From CALMEC01 sp964628685 (GTDB lineage Bacteria; Actinomycetota; Thermoleophilia; Miltoncostaeales; Miltoncostaeaceae): a DNA stretch of 64,000 nucleotides. Shown here one piece after another: positions 34,857-44,576 of this stretch; the first letter of the stretch is position 1, and each line of letters opens with the position of its first letter. The notes under the pieces are model-generated. The model saw only the letters and a program-made list of their open reading frames with translations, was not told the DNA's origin and did no database searches. Position numbers and translations under genes: made by a program. The stretch is from contig CAZVNM010000001.1 of the NCBI GenBank assembly GCA_964628685.1, positions 558,001 through 622,000 of the forward strand, read 5' to 3'.

Positions 34857-35870
34857 GTGCTGCGCCCCACCGATCAACCGCTCTGCGACGCCTACGACCT
34901 CGCCATGCTCGACCTGGACGGCGTCGTCTACATCGGCTCCGCCGCCGTGCCGTCCGCGCCGTCCGCGCTCGAGCGGGTGCGCGAGACCGGCATGCGGGTC
35001 GCCTTCATCACCAACAACGCCGCACGCACCCCGGACACCGTCGCCGAGCACCTCGAACGGATCGGGGTCCCCGCGCGGATCGAGGATGTCGTCACCTCGG
35101 CGCAGGCCGCCGCACGGGTGCTGGCCGACCGCTTCCCCGCCGGATCCCCCATCCTGATGTGCGGTGGCCGTGGGCTTGACGTCGCACTGCGCGAGGTCGG
35201 GCTGCGACCGGTCGAGGACGTGGGCGACGGCCCGGTCGCGGTGGCGACCGGGTTCGGCCCGGAGCTCCCCTGGCGGAGGATCCTGGAGGCCGCCATCGCC
35301 ATCGCCGACGGCCTTCCGTGGGTGGCCACCAACACCGACATGACGATCCCGACGGATCTGGGCATCGGCCCCGGCCACGGCGCCGTCGTCGAGCTCCTGC
35401 GAAACCACTCAGGACGCGACCCAGTGGTGGCCGGCAAGCCCTCCCGCCCCCTGCTGGACGAGACCATCCGACGCATGCGCGCCGACCACCCGCTGATGGT
35501 GGGCGACCGGATGGACACCGACATCCTCGGTGGTCACACGGCGGGGGTCGACAGCCTGCTCGTCATGACCGGGGTGACGACGCTCACAGATCTGGCGGCC
35601 GCGCCGCCCGACCAGCGTCCCACCTACCTGGCCGCCGACCTGAACGGTCTGCTCGCGCCCCAGCCGGCGGTGCGCGAGGAGGACGGCGTCGCACGGTGCG
35701 GCACGTGCGGTGCGCATGTCGCCGAGGGCCGTCTGGTCGTCACCGGTGACGCACCGGACGCGTCGAACACCCCCGGCGACTGGTGGCGGGCGGCCGCGTC
35801 GGCCCTGTGGTCGCACCTCGACCGGACGGGCGTGCCGGCATCGGTGGAGGGCGTGACGCCACCCACCTGA
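34857..35870 (+). CDS. HAD-superfamily (class IIA, NagD-like) phosphatase
   Basis: 337 residues, cytosolic haloacid-dehalogenase hydrolase of the NagD/PNPase group. Motif I is MLDLDGVVYIG (D18 and D20), motif II FITNNAARTP, motif III K in VAGKPSRPL, and motif IV VGDRMDTDILGG. The C2-type cap lies between motifs II and III. It dephosphorylates sugar or nucleotide phosphates; the exact substrate is unknown. A 60-residue C-terminal extension carries a CGTCG pair and a Trp-rich end (GDWWRAAASALWSHL), not usual in NagD. It starts at GTG 34857. Confidence 0.92.
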   Translation: MLRPTDQPLCDAYDLAMLDLDGVVYIGSAAVPSAPSALERVRETGMRVAFITNNAARTPDTVAEHLERIGVPARIEDVVTSAQAAARVLADRFPAGSPILMCGGRGLDVALREVGLRPVEDVGDGPVAVATGFGPELPWRRILEAAIAIADGLPWVATNTDMTIPTDLGIGPGHGAVVELLRNHSGRDPVVAGKPSRPLLDETIRRMRADHPLMVGDRMDTDILGGHTAGVDSLLVMTGVTTLTDLAAAPPDQRPTYLAADLNGLLAPQPAVREEDGVARCGTCGAHVAEGRLVVTGDAPDASNTPGDWWRAAASALWSHLDRTGVPASVEGVTPPT

Positions 35871-35952
35871 GGCCCCAGAACCGGCCGGACCGTCCTTCGA
35901 TTGGGGCGGACCGTCGTGGGGAACCCTCCCTGCAGGCAACGGGAGGACGGGC

Positions 35953-36675
35953 ATGGGCTTCTTCGACAGGTGGCGGCGGCGGGGTGACCTGGCGACGACC
36001 AAATCGGCGCTCGAGGCGGCGAAGGATCCCGAGGCGAACGACGGCGGCGTCATCATGGACGCGGTCCGGCTGATCATGAACACCGGCCTCGACGGGACCG
36101 GACCGCTCGCATCGGCCGCCGAGATCGCGCATGACGCGCGGCGCACCCGCTCCGACGTGGAGGACGCCATCGACGCCGTGGTGCGACGACACACGACGAC
36201 CGGGGCGGCGGCCGGCTTCGCAACCGGGGTGGGCGGGTTCGCGACGATGCCGATCGCCCTCCCCGCCAACGTGCTCGAGTTCTACGTGCAGGCGGCCCGC
36301 ATGGTGGGTGCCATCGCGACGCTGCGCGGCCACGACGTGAACGAGCCGCACGTCCGGACGGCGGTCCTCCTCACCATGGCCGGGGTGAAGTCGGACGACG
36401 TGCTGTCCAAGGTCGGCATCGCCCCCGGCCTCGGCCGGGTGAGCACCTTCGCGCTGCGGCGGCTGCCACCGGCGGCGCTGATGATGGTCAACAAGGCCAT
36501 CGGGTTCAGACTGCTGCGCGGGTTCGGTGAGCGCTTCCTGACCCGTCTGGGTCGCGGGATCCCCGTCGTCGGCGGCCTCGTGGGGGCGACCCTCGATTGG
36601 CGGATGATGCGCCGGATCGCCGATCGCGCACGTGAGGAGTTCCCCACCGCCCCGGCCGCGGTCCCGGTCGCCTGA
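35953..36675 (+). CDS. EcsC family protein
   Basis: 240 residues. The central part, with TTGAAAGFATGVGGFATMPIALPANVLEFYVQAARMVGAIA, and the C-terminal IPVVGGLVGATLDWRMMRRIADRAREEF match the EcsC family. These are helical membrane-associated proteins of unclear function, first named next to an ABC transporter in Bacillus. Two to three weakly hydrophobic segments are visible. ATG 35953 has a GGAGGACGGGC site. It is monocistronic between the HAD gene and the ArsC-like gene, all on the same strand. Confidence 0.85.
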   Translation: MGFFDRWRRRGDLATTKSALEAAKDPEANDGGVIMDAVRLIMNTGLDGTGPLASAAEIAHDARRTRSDVEDAIDAVVRRHTTTGAAAGFATGVGGFATMPIALPANVLEFYVQAARMVGAIATLRGHDVNEPHVRTAVLLTMAGVKSDDVLSKVGIAPGLGRVSTFALRRLPPAALMMVNKAIGFRLLRGFGERFLTRLGRGIPVVGGLVGATLDWRMMRRIADRAREEFPTAPAAVPVA

Positions 36676-36748
36676 CCGTCCGCGGGATTCATCATCCCCA
36701 TCGGCGTATCCTGTGGGATGTCTTCCACCCGATCGCGACGGAGTACAC

Positions 36749-37366
36749 ATGGACGGCATGCCAGGACTGGATCAGCAGCTCGTCATCCGAACGGCGACGG
36801 CACGGCTGCGTGACGAGTTCGCCGGACGGGTCGATCCCGGGACGGTCGAGCATTTCATGGAGACGTCCTACCGTCAGCTGGCGGCGATCGCCCGCGTCAC
36901 GACCATGGTGCCGCTCCTGGCGGAGCGATACGCCCACGATCAGCTGAGCGCCCTCGCCCGGATCGGGGGCCACGACACCGACAGGCCGCTGCTGCTCTTC
37001 CTCTGCAAGAACAACGCCGGCAGGTCGCAGATGGCGATGGGCTTCGTCCGCGAGCGCACCGGCGGTGACGTGCTCACCTGGTCCGGGGGTTCGCGCCCGC
37101 AGCCGGACGTGAACCCGGTCGCGGTGGAGGCGATGCGGGAGGTCGGCATCGACATCTCGGACGCGCACCCCAACCCGTGGACGCCGGAGATCGTGCGGGC
37201 CGCCACCACGATCGTGACCATGAACTGTCGGGACGATGTGCCGAAGCACCCGGGCATCCACTACGAGGAGTGGGACCTGCCGCACATCTCGGGGCTCGGA
37301 CTGGACGAGGTGCGTCCCGTGCGCAACGAGATCGCGTCGCGGGTGGACGAGCTGCTGGCGGCGTAG
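36749..37366 (+). CDS. Arsenate-mycothiol transferase-type ArsC (low-MW phosphatase fold) with N-terminal helical domain
   Basis: 205 residues. The N-terminal domain (about 1-75, with RLRDEFAGRVDPGTVEHFMETSYRQ) is the three-helix module of actinobacterial mycothiol-linked arsenate reductases. The C-terminal low-molecular-weight phosphatase fold begins with LLFLCKNNAGRSQMAMGF, whose nucleophile cysteine (about 90) is followed by NNAGRS as in ArsC. It continues to VTMNCRDDVPKHPGIHYEEWDLP (family DP loop reads DLP). It likely joins arsenate to mycothiol; dephosphorylation of proteins is the alternative. ATG 36749 is used; ATG 36758 is possible. No ArsR or ArsB gene adjoins it. Confidence 0.85.
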   Translation: MDGMPGLDQQLVIRTATARLRDEFAGRVDPGTVEHFMETSYRQLAAIARVTTMVPLLAERYAHDQLSALARIGGHDTDRPLLLFLCKNNAGRSQMAMGFVRERTGGDVLTWSGGSRPQPDVNPVAVEAMREVGIDISDAHPNPWTPEIVRAATTIVTMNCRDDVPKHPGIHYEEWDLPHISGLGLDEVRPVRNEIASRVDELLAA

Positions 37367-37416
37367 GCCGCGGGGGTTCGGCTTCCCACCGGGCCGCGAA
37401 CCATCACGCGCGGCGT

Positions 37417-37444
37417 CCTCGACGGGCACCTGCCACCGTCGAGG
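37417..37444. terminator. Hairpin between convergent ArsC-like and ABC permease genes
   Basis: A 9-bp perfect stem (CCTCGACGG at 37417-37425 with 37436-37444) and a 10-nt loop lie in the 91-bp gap between two convergent genes. Confidence 0.5.
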
Positions 37445-37457
37445 CGGCCTCCCCTCC

Positions 37458-38242
37458 CTACGTCCGGTAGCCCTTCCCCCGCGCCATCATCGCCCCGGCG
37501 AAGACCACCATCACGGCGCAGACGCCGATGCTCACGCCCAGCGACAGCGCCAGCGGCACCTCGCTGTCGCCCAGCATGCCGTGTCGGCTGGCCGCGACCA
37601 TGTAGAGGATCGGGTCGGCGTGGGTGACCGACCGCCACGGCTCCGCGAGCACGTTGGTCGAGTAGAAGACGCCACCCAGAAACACCAGCGGCGTGAGGAG
37701 CAGCGTGCCGACGTAGGACTGCTGGTCCCAGGTCTGCGCCACCAGGCCCACGCCGACGCCCAGCGCGCTGAACCCGATGGCGGCGCACAGGAACGCCACG
37801 ATCGCCGGAACCGGGTTGACCAGGGGCAGATCGACCATGAAGACGGCGCAGAGCAGGGTGAGCGCGCCGATCGCAAGGCCGCGGACCACACCGCCCGCCA
37901 GGTAGGCGACCAGCAGGTGGCGCGCACGCATCGGTCCGCTGACCGGGTCGTCGATGAACCCGTCGAAGCGGGCCTGGTAGATGGACGACGCCGTGTTGGC
38001 GTACGCCGCCGTGCCGATGCCCATGAGGATGAGCCCGGGGACGATGAACGCCGAGTACTCGAAGCCGTCGATGTGCCGGATGCGACCGCCGAGGGCCATG
38101 CCGAAGATCGCGATGAAGAGCACCGCCGAGACGACGTTGGGCGCGATCGTCTGACTCCAGATGCGAAGCACGCGGGTGACCTCGCGTTGGGCGAGGGCCC
38201 CGACCCCGCGCCACTGCGCACGTGAGATGTCGGTGTCGGCGC

Positions 38243-38246
<4 letters not shown>
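37458..38246 (-). CDS. ABC-2 type exporter permease
   Basis: 262 residues with six transmembrane helices in the ABC2_membrane (NodJ/DrrB-type) pattern. The amphipathic N-terminus (WRGVGALAQREVTRVLRIW) is followed by helices from about residue 30. The cytoplasmic motif YQARFDGFIDDPVSGPMRAR lies between helices 2 and 3, and the family signature PLVFLGGVFYSTNVL is near helix 5. It starts at ATG 38246 overlapping the stop of the ATPase gene (ATGA), so it pairs with it as an exporter. The substrate (drug, polysaccharide or lipid) is not evident. Confidence 0.93.
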
Positions 38247-38995
<749 letters not shown>

Positions 38996-39162
38996 GGCCC
39001 CACGGTATCGCGCCCCCTCGTCCCGCTGCCCTGCACGGATGTCCCCGGTGCGCCGGACCGTGGGACGCGCATTCACATGCGATTCACGTGCGACGACGGG
39101 GGAGTGGTCAGACCGCGTCGGTCCGTTGCCCGCCGTGACGGGCGCTCACCGCGACGCCCGGG

Positions 39163-39702
39163 TCAGCGCCGCTCCCACTCCTTCTTGTGGATCCGCTTCT
39201 GGGCCTGGTACTCGGCCAGATCCTCCGGCGAGTTGACGTCGCCGAGCGTCGGGTGTCCGGGGACGAGCCCCTCGGCCGCCGCCACACCGAAGTGCCGGGC
39301 AAGGACCGCCCCGAAGATCTTCACCTTCATCGCGCCGAACCCCGGGAGCGCCTCGATGCGCCGACGCAGGTCCTCGGTGTCGGCCGCCTCGGTCCAAACC
39401 CGCGCGGCGTCACCCCCGTACGTGTCGCGCACGTGCACGGCCAGGTCGTGGACGCGCTTGGCCATGCTGCCCGGGTAGCGGTGCACGGCGGGTTTCTGCC
39501 GGAAGACGGCGTCCAGATCCGCCGACGCGACCGCCTGCGGATCGATCGCCCCGATCCGCTCGCGGATGACGAGCGGCCCCTCGAACGCCTTCGGCACCGG
39601 CACCTGCTGGTCGAGCGCAAACCCCACGAGGAGCGCGAACGGGTCGGTCGCGATCAGCCGGTTGGCCTCGGCCGAGGCGGTGAAGTGGAGCACGTCGGGC
39701 AT
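39163..39702 (-). CDS. HhH-GPD-fold protein, possible DNA repair glycosylase relative
   Basis: 179 residues. It belongs to the small uncharacterised actinobacterial group related to HhH-GPD base-excision glycosylases. The helix-hairpin-helix segment is LRRRIEALPGFGAMKVKIFGAVLARHFG (about 112-139, with LPGFG as hairpin). The N-terminus LIATDPFALLVGFALDQQVPVPKAFEGP (about 15-42) is the glycosylase-type LxxxIxxQ helix in altered form. The usual catalytic Lys/Asp after the HhH is not obvious, and no Fe-S cysteines are present. ATG 39702. It is divergent from the NhaA gene, with 76 bases between. Confidence 0.82.
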   Translation of the reverse strand: MPDVLHFTASAEANRLIATDPFALLVGFALDQQVPVPKAFEGPLVIRERIGAIDPQAVASADLDAVFRQKPAVHRYPGSMAKRVHDLAVHVRDTYGGDAARVWTEAADTEDLRRRIEALPGFGAMKVKIFGAVLARHFGVAAAEGLVPGHPTLGDVNSPEDLAEYQAQKRIHKKEWERR

Positions 39703-39778
39703 CGGCGCGATGGTAGCGCGCATCAGCGCCATCACCGGACTCCCGGGTTCGACGACGCGGAATCTGCAAATCTCCCGT

Positions 39779-41674
39779 GTGTTGTCCACCGCACCTTCGA
39801 CACCGACTGACCAGGGTCCGCTCGTCACGCAGACGTCGGCGTCGCTGCGGGCGTTCATCCGAACGGAGTCGGGCAGCGCGGGGCTTCTTGTCATCGCGAC
39901 GATCCTTGCGCTCACGATCGCGAACTCCCCGTGGTCCGACGCGTGGACCGACTTCTGGCAGACCCGACTGTCCGTTCAGATCGGCGGCGCCGGCATCGAC
40001 ATGGACCTCCTGCACTGGGGGAACGACGGGCTGATGGCGGTGTTCTTCCTCGTCATCGGTCTCGAGGTGCGGAAGGAACTGTCGATCGGTGAGCTGACCG
40101 ATCGGCGGCGGATCCGGCTGCCGCTCATCGCCGGGTTGACCGGGATCCTCGTGCCGACCGCGATCTACCTGGCGTTCAACCCGTCCGGTGAGGCCGCGCG
40201 CGCCTGGGGGATGGTCATCGGGACGGACACCGCGTTCCTGCTCGGCGCGCTGGCCCTCGTCGGCCCGGCGGTGTCCACCCAGCTTCGGATCTTCCTGCTG
40301 TCGATCACGGTGATCGACGACATCGTCGCCGTCAGCGTCATCGGCATCGTGTACTCCGAGCGCATCAGGCCGATTCCACTGGCCATCGCCGCGGCGGGGC
40401 TGATCGGCATCGTCGTCCTCTCGCGTCTGCGGTGGTGGCGCGTCTCGCGGTACGTCGTGCTGATGCTCATCGTATGGGTTGCCACCCTCGAATCGGGAAT
40501 GCACGCCTCCATCGCCGGCATGCTCGCGGGACTCCTCATCCCCGCGCGCGACCCCGATCGCACGGCGCTCGAGGACACCGCCCGCCGCATGCGGGCGTTT
40601 CGCCAATCACCCATGCCGAGCCTGGGACGGTCGGCGATGCGCAGCGTCCGTCGGGCCATCTCGGTCAACGAGCGGATCCAGGGTGTGCTGCACGGCTGGA
40701 CGAGCTACGTCATCGTGCCGGTGTTCGCACTGGCCAATGCCGGTGTCGACCTGCGCGGCGGCGCGCTGCAGGACGCCATGGGCTCGCGACTCACCTGGGG
40801 GATCGTGATCGGCCTCGTGGTCGGAAAGCTGCTCGGCATCGGGGTGGGCGCCCTCCTGGCCGACCGCACCAGCATCGGCAGCCTGCCGAGGGGTGTCGGC
40901 CGCAGCCACGTCCTGGGCGGCGCCGCCCTCTCGGGCATCGGTTTCACCGTGTCGCTGCTGATCGCGAACCTGGCGTTCCCCGAGGGACCGCTGCGGACCC
41001 AGGCGACCGTCGGCATCGTGCTGGCCGCCGTCGTCTCGATCGCCCTGGGGTGGGCCATCTTCGTGCTGGGTCGTCGCATCCTCGGCGAGGGCGACGCCGC
41101 GCTTCCCATGCGGCTGACCGAGCCCGTCGACCCGGAGCGCGACCACATCCTGGGACCGGTCGACGCGCCGCTCACCCTCGTCGAGTACCTGGATTTCGAA
41201 TGTCCGTTCTGCACCCAGGCGACCGACCTGGGGCGCCAACTGCAGGCGCACTTCGGCGATGATCTGCGCTACGTGGTGCGCCACCTCCCGCTGGACATGC
41301 ACCCCCATGCGTTCGACGCGGCGCTCGCCGCGGAGGCCGCCGCGGAACAGGGACGGTTCACCGAGATGCTCCGGCAGCTCTTCGCACATCAGGATCAGCT
41401 GGAGGAGGACGACCTCGTCTCGCACGCGGCCGAGATCGGCCTGGACGTCGACCTGTTCCTGGACGACCTGGGTCGGGACGACCACGAGCGCCGCATCCGG
41501 GAGGACATCGCCAGCGCCGAGGAGAGCGGCGCCCGCGGCACACCCACGTTCTTCATCGGCGATCGACGTCACATCGGTCCGCACGACGCGATGACGCTCA
41601 TCGCGGAGCTGGAGGTCGCCCGGGCGGTCCACCGCGCACAGCCCACCGCCCAACCCAGCCACTCCACCGACTAG
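39779..41674 (+). CDS. nhaA: NhaA-type Na+/H+ antiporter fused to a DsbA-like thioredoxin domain
   Basis: 631 residues. Residues about 20-430 are NhaA with about eleven helices. The ion-site aspartates are seen in VIDDIVAVSVIG (the DD pair) and GTDTAFLLGALALVGP, with the motif VFFLVIGLEVRKEL before them. Residues about 440-625 are a DsbA/Thioredoxin_4-type domain with redox pair C475-C478 (FECPFCTQ) and the cis-proline segment GTPTFFIGDRRHIGPHD. The fusion is a known architecture in actinomycetes. It exchanges Na+ for H+; the thioredoxin part may link transport to redox state (inference). GTG 39779 is a tentative start; TTG at 39782 is equally possible. Confidence 0.9.
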   Translation: MLSTAPSTPTDQGPLVTQTSASLRAFIRTESGSAGLLVIATILALTIANSPWSDAWTDFWQTRLSVQIGGAGIDMDLLHWGNDGLMAVFFLVIGLEVRKELSIGELTDRRRIRLPLIAGLTGILVPTAIYLAFNPSGEAARAWGMVIGTDTAFLLGALALVGPAVSTQLRIFLLSITVIDDIVAVSVIGIVYSERIRPIPLAIAAAGLIGIVVLSRLRWWRVSRYVVLMLIVWVATLESGMHASIAGMLAGLLIPARDPDRTALEDTARRMRAFRQSPMPSLGRSAMRSVRRAISVNERIQGVLHGWTSYVIVPVFALANAGVDLRGGALQDAMGSRLTWGIVIGLVVGKLLGIGVGALLADRTSIGSLPRGVGRSHVLGGAALSGIGFTVSLLIANLAFPEGPLRTQATVGIVLAAVVSIALGWAIFVLGRRILGEGDAALPMRLTEPVDPERDHILGPVDAPLTLVEYLDFECPFCTQATDLGRQLQAHFGDDLRYVVRHLPLDMHPHAFDAALAAEAAAEQGRFTEMLRQLFAHQDQLEEDDLVSHAAEIGLDVDLFLDDLGRDDHERRIREDIASAEESGARGTPTFFIGDRRHIGPHDAMTLIAELEVARAVHRAQPTAQPSHSTD

Positions 41675-41683
41675 GGTCGTTCC

Positions 41684-42637
41684 ATGAGCACATCAGATTC
41701 CCCGACCGCCGACGGCTACGAGGCCCGCACCGACGACGGGGGCGCGTTCGTCCGCGCCGACAGCGTCTTTCGCCGATGGATCTGTGCGGATCCCGCCGCC
41801 GACCAGCTGCCCGCACAGGCGGGCCGCTACCACCTCTACGTGTCGCTGGCATGCCCCTGGGCGCACCGCACGATCATCTTCCGCCGGCTCAAACGGCTGG
41901 AGGACGTGATCGGCCTCTCGGTCGTCGACCCCATCCGCGACGGCCGCGGCTGGGCGTTTCGCGACGTGCCGGGATGCGGTCCCGACCCGCTCAACGGCTT
42001 CGCGTACCTGTCGGAGGCCTACCAGGCGACGCGGTCGGGCTACAACGGCAACGTCACCGTCCCCGTGCTGTGGGACACCGAGACCCGGACCATCGTCAAC
42101 AACGAGTCCTCCGACGTCATCCGGATGCTCAACTCGTCGTTCGACGCCTTCACCGACGCGCGTGAGGACTACTACCCCGAGGACCTGCGCGACGAGATCG
42201 ACCGGATCAACGCCCGCGTCTATCCCACCGTCAACAACGGCGTGTACCGCTGCGGGTTCGCCAAGAGCCAGGAGGCGTACGACACCGCGTTCGGCGAGTT
42301 GTTCGACTCGCTCGACTGGCTGGAGGGCCTGCTCTCCGAGCGGCGCTACCTCACGGGTGACCGCGTCACCGAGGCCGACTGGCGTCTGTTCACCACGCTC
42401 GTGCGCTTCGACGCCGTCTACGTCGGGCACTTCAAGACCAACCGCAACCGCATCGCCGACTTCGAGCACCTGTCCGGATACCTGCGCGAGCTCTACCAGT
42501 GGCCAGGGGTCGCCGACACCGTCGACTTCGACCACATCAAGCGCCACTACTACGTGACCCACCGCGCCCTCAACCCGCGCGGGATCGTCCCCAGGGGGCC
42601 GGTCCTCGACCTGGACCGTCCGCACGGGCGCGGCTGA
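41684..42637 (+). CDS. Glutathionyl-hydroquinone reductase-family (Xi-class GST-like) protein
   Basis: 317 residues of the YqjG/ECM4 family. The catalytic segment SLACPWAHRT (Cys near residue 57) is in the N-terminal thioredoxin fold. GYNGNVTVPVLWD and the NNESSDVIRMLN motif follow, with the all-helical C-terminal domain after (RYLTGDRVTEADWRLFTTLVRFDAVYVGHFK). These enzymes reduce glutathionyl-hydroquinones. In actinomycetes, which use mycothiol instead of glutathione, the thiol partner is presumably mycothiol. It starts 9 bases after the NhaA gene and is followed closely by the LLM oxidoreductase, suggesting an operon. Confidence 0.92.
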   Translation: MSTSDSPTADGYEARTDDGGAFVRADSVFRRWICADPAADQLPAQAGRYHLYVSLACPWAHRTIIFRRLKRLEDVIGLSVVDPIRDGRGWAFRDVPGCGPDPLNGFAYLSEAYQATRSGYNGNVTVPVLWDTETRTIVNNESSDVIRMLNSSFDAFTDAREDYYPEDLRDEIDRINARVYPTVNNGVYRCGFAKSQEAYDTAFGELFDSLDWLEGLLSERRYLTGDRVTEADWRLFTTLVRFDAVYVGHFKTNRNRIADFEHLSGYLRELYQWPGVADTVDFDHIKRHYYVTHRALNPRGIVPRGPVLDLDRPHGRG

Positions 42638-42652
42638 GCGGGGCCCGCGCCG

Positions 42653-43741
42653 ATGACGACGCAGTCGCGGGACTACTCGATGCTCGGCACGCTCGAGCAC
42701 CCCACGCTCGGGCTGGACACGTTCGGGGACGTCCCCGGCAGCGATCCGGCGCGCCACGCCGAGGTCCTGCGTCAGGTGGTGGCGGAGGCCGAGCTCGCCG
42801 ACCGTGTCGGAATCGACTACATCGGGCTCGGTGAGCACCACCGGCCCGACTACGCGATCTCGGCGCCGGACGTCGTGCTTGCCACCATCGCCGGACGCAC
42901 CGAGCGGATCCGCCTGGGAACCGGCGTCACCGTCCTCAGCTCCGACGATCCGGTGCGCGTGTATGAGCGCTTCGCCACGCTGGCGGCCCTGTCCAACAGT
43001 CGTGCCGAGGTGCAGCTGGGGCGCGGGTCGTTCATCGAGTCGTTCGCGCTGTTCGGGTATTCGCTCGAGGACTATGACGCGCTGTTCGGGGAGAAGCTCG
43101 ACCTGTTCACCCGGTTGCAGGACGAGACCTCGGTCACCTGGCACGGCGAGCTGCGGCCGTGGCTGGAGGACCAGCGCATCCACCCCACCACCGAGGCCGG
43201 CTTCGTGCCGGCGTGGGTCGGTGTCGGCGGCAGCCCCGAGTCGGTGGTGCGCGCCGCCCGCTACGGCATGCCCCTGCTGCTGGCGGTGATCGGGGGATCA
43301 CCCGCGCGCTTCGTGCCGTTCACCGAGCTCTACCGCCGGTCCCTGGCGGAGTTCGATCGGCCGGATCTGCCGATCGGCATGCACTGCCCGGGGCACATCG
43401 CTGCCACCGACGAACAGGCACAGGACGAGATGTTCCCGCACCAGGCCGACGCCTTCACGCGCATCGGCCGGGAGCGCGGCTGGGGCGGTCCCTACACCCG
43501 GCGGGTGTTCGACGGCGCCACCGGGCCGGAGGGCGCCATCTTCGTCGGGGCGCCCGAGACCGTGGCGCAGAAGATCGCGTGGGCCTGTCGCCTGCTCGGC
43601 CTCTCACGCTTCCAGCTGAAGTACGCCGTGGGCGGGCTGCCGCACGAGCAGCGGATGGAGTCCATCCGCCTGTACGGCGAGGAGGTGATCCCGCGGGTGC
43701 GGGAGCTCCTCGCCGATCCGTCATCCGCCCCCGCTCAGTAG
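42653..43741 (+). CDS. LLM-class flavin-dependent oxidoreductase
   Basis: 362 residues, luciferase-like monooxygenase TIM barrel binding FMN or F420. Typical segments: VGIDYIGLGEHHRPDYAISAPDVVLATIAGRTERIRLGTGVTVLSSDDP, SNSRAEVQLGRGSF, and the C-terminal GPEGAIFVGAPETVAQKIAWACRLLGLSRFQLKYAVGGLPHEQ. The first (GEHH) is the luciferase-like signature. The substrate is unknown. It lies 15 bases after the GST-like gene, so is probably cotranscribed. Its last 7 bases overlap the end of the convergent SDR gene. Confidence 0.93.
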   Translation: MTTQSRDYSMLGTLEHPTLGLDTFGDVPGSDPARHAEVLRQVVAEAELADRVGIDYIGLGEHHRPDYAISAPDVVLATIAGRTERIRLGTGVTVLSSDDPVRVYERFATLAALSNSRAEVQLGRGSFIESFALFGYSLEDYDALFGEKLDLFTRLQDETSVTWHGELRPWLEDQRIHPTTEAGFVPAWVGVGGSPESVVRAARYGMPLLLAVIGGSPARFVPFTELYRRSLAEFDRPDLPIGMHCPGHIAATDEQAQDEMFPHQADAFTRIGRERGWGGPYTRRVFDGATGPEGAIFVGAPETVAQKIAWACRLLGLSRFQLKYAVGGLPHEQRMESIRLYGEEVIPRVRELLADPSSAPAQ

Positions 43742-44508
43742 GCCTTGGCGCAGAGCGCGCCGTCCACGAGGAGCTCCGACCCGGTGATGTAGGAGGCCTC
43801 GTCCGACGCCATGAAGCACACGGCGCGCGCCACCTCCACCGGGCGGGCGATCCGCTTGATCGGGTACGAGCCCTCCATCGCGGCGCGCGTGGCCTCTGGG
43901 TCGTCGCTGGCCGCGAAGTACTCGAGGATCATGGGCGTCTCCATGTCACCCGGCATCACGCAGTTGCAGCGGATGCCGGCCTGCGCGTAGTCGACCGCGA
44001 TGACGCGCGTGAGACCCAGCACGCCGTGCTTGGTCGCGGTGTACGACGAGAGGAACGGGTCACCGGTGACGGAAAGGATCGACCCGATGTTGACGATCGC
44101 GCCGCCGCCCGACGTGCGCATGTCGCGGATCGCGGCACGGCATCCCAGGAACACGCCGCGCATGTTGACGGCGTTCACCTCCTCCCACTCCTCGATGCTG
44201 GTCTCGTGCAGCGGCCCCTCCGGCCCGAGGATCCCGGCGTTGTTGACGTAGGCGTCCAGCCGCCCGAACCGCTCGTGGCACAGGCGCACCGCCTCGTCGT
44301 GGCAGGACTCGTCGCGCACGTCACCGGCAAGGAAGACGACCTCGCCGTCGAGCCCCTGTGACTCCGCCTCGAGCGACGCGCCCTCCTCCAGGTTGCGTCC
44401 CACGCCGACCACCCGACCGCCCTCGGCGGCCATGAGCAGCGCGGTCTCGCGACCCAGCCCCTTCGTCGCCCCCGTCACCACGATCGCCCTGTCCGTGAAC
44501 CGCGCCAT
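43735..44508 (-). CDS. Short-chain dehydrogenase/reductase
   Basis: 257 residues, classical SDR. Cofactor motif TGATKGLG (residues 12-19), NNAG (about 89-92), catalytic Ser in NIGSILSVTG, and catalytic YTATK (about 156-160). It also has the structural PGDMETPM loop and the C-terminal YITGSELLVDGAL. An Arg after beta-2 (VGRN) suggests NADP preference. The substrate is unknown. It is convergent with the LLM gene, overlapping it by 7 bases. Confidence 0.94.
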   Translation of the reverse strand: MARFTDRAIVVTGATKGLGRETALLMAAEGGRVVGVGRNLEEGASLEAESQGLDGEVVFLAGDVRDESCHDEAVRLCHERFGRLDAYVNNAGILGPEGPLHETSIEEWEEVNAVNMRGVFLGCRAAIRDMRTSGGGAIVNIGSILSVTGDPFLSSYTATKHGVLGLTRVIAVDYAQAGIRCNCVMPGDMETPMILEYFAASDDPEATRAAMEGSYPIKRIARPVEVARAVCFMASDEASYITGSELLVDGALCAKAY

Positions 44509-44576
44509 CCTCGCCCCCGATCATCCGATGTCCGGCCGGGAATTCAACCGAACGGCTCGGACGTGACCGGCGGGGG

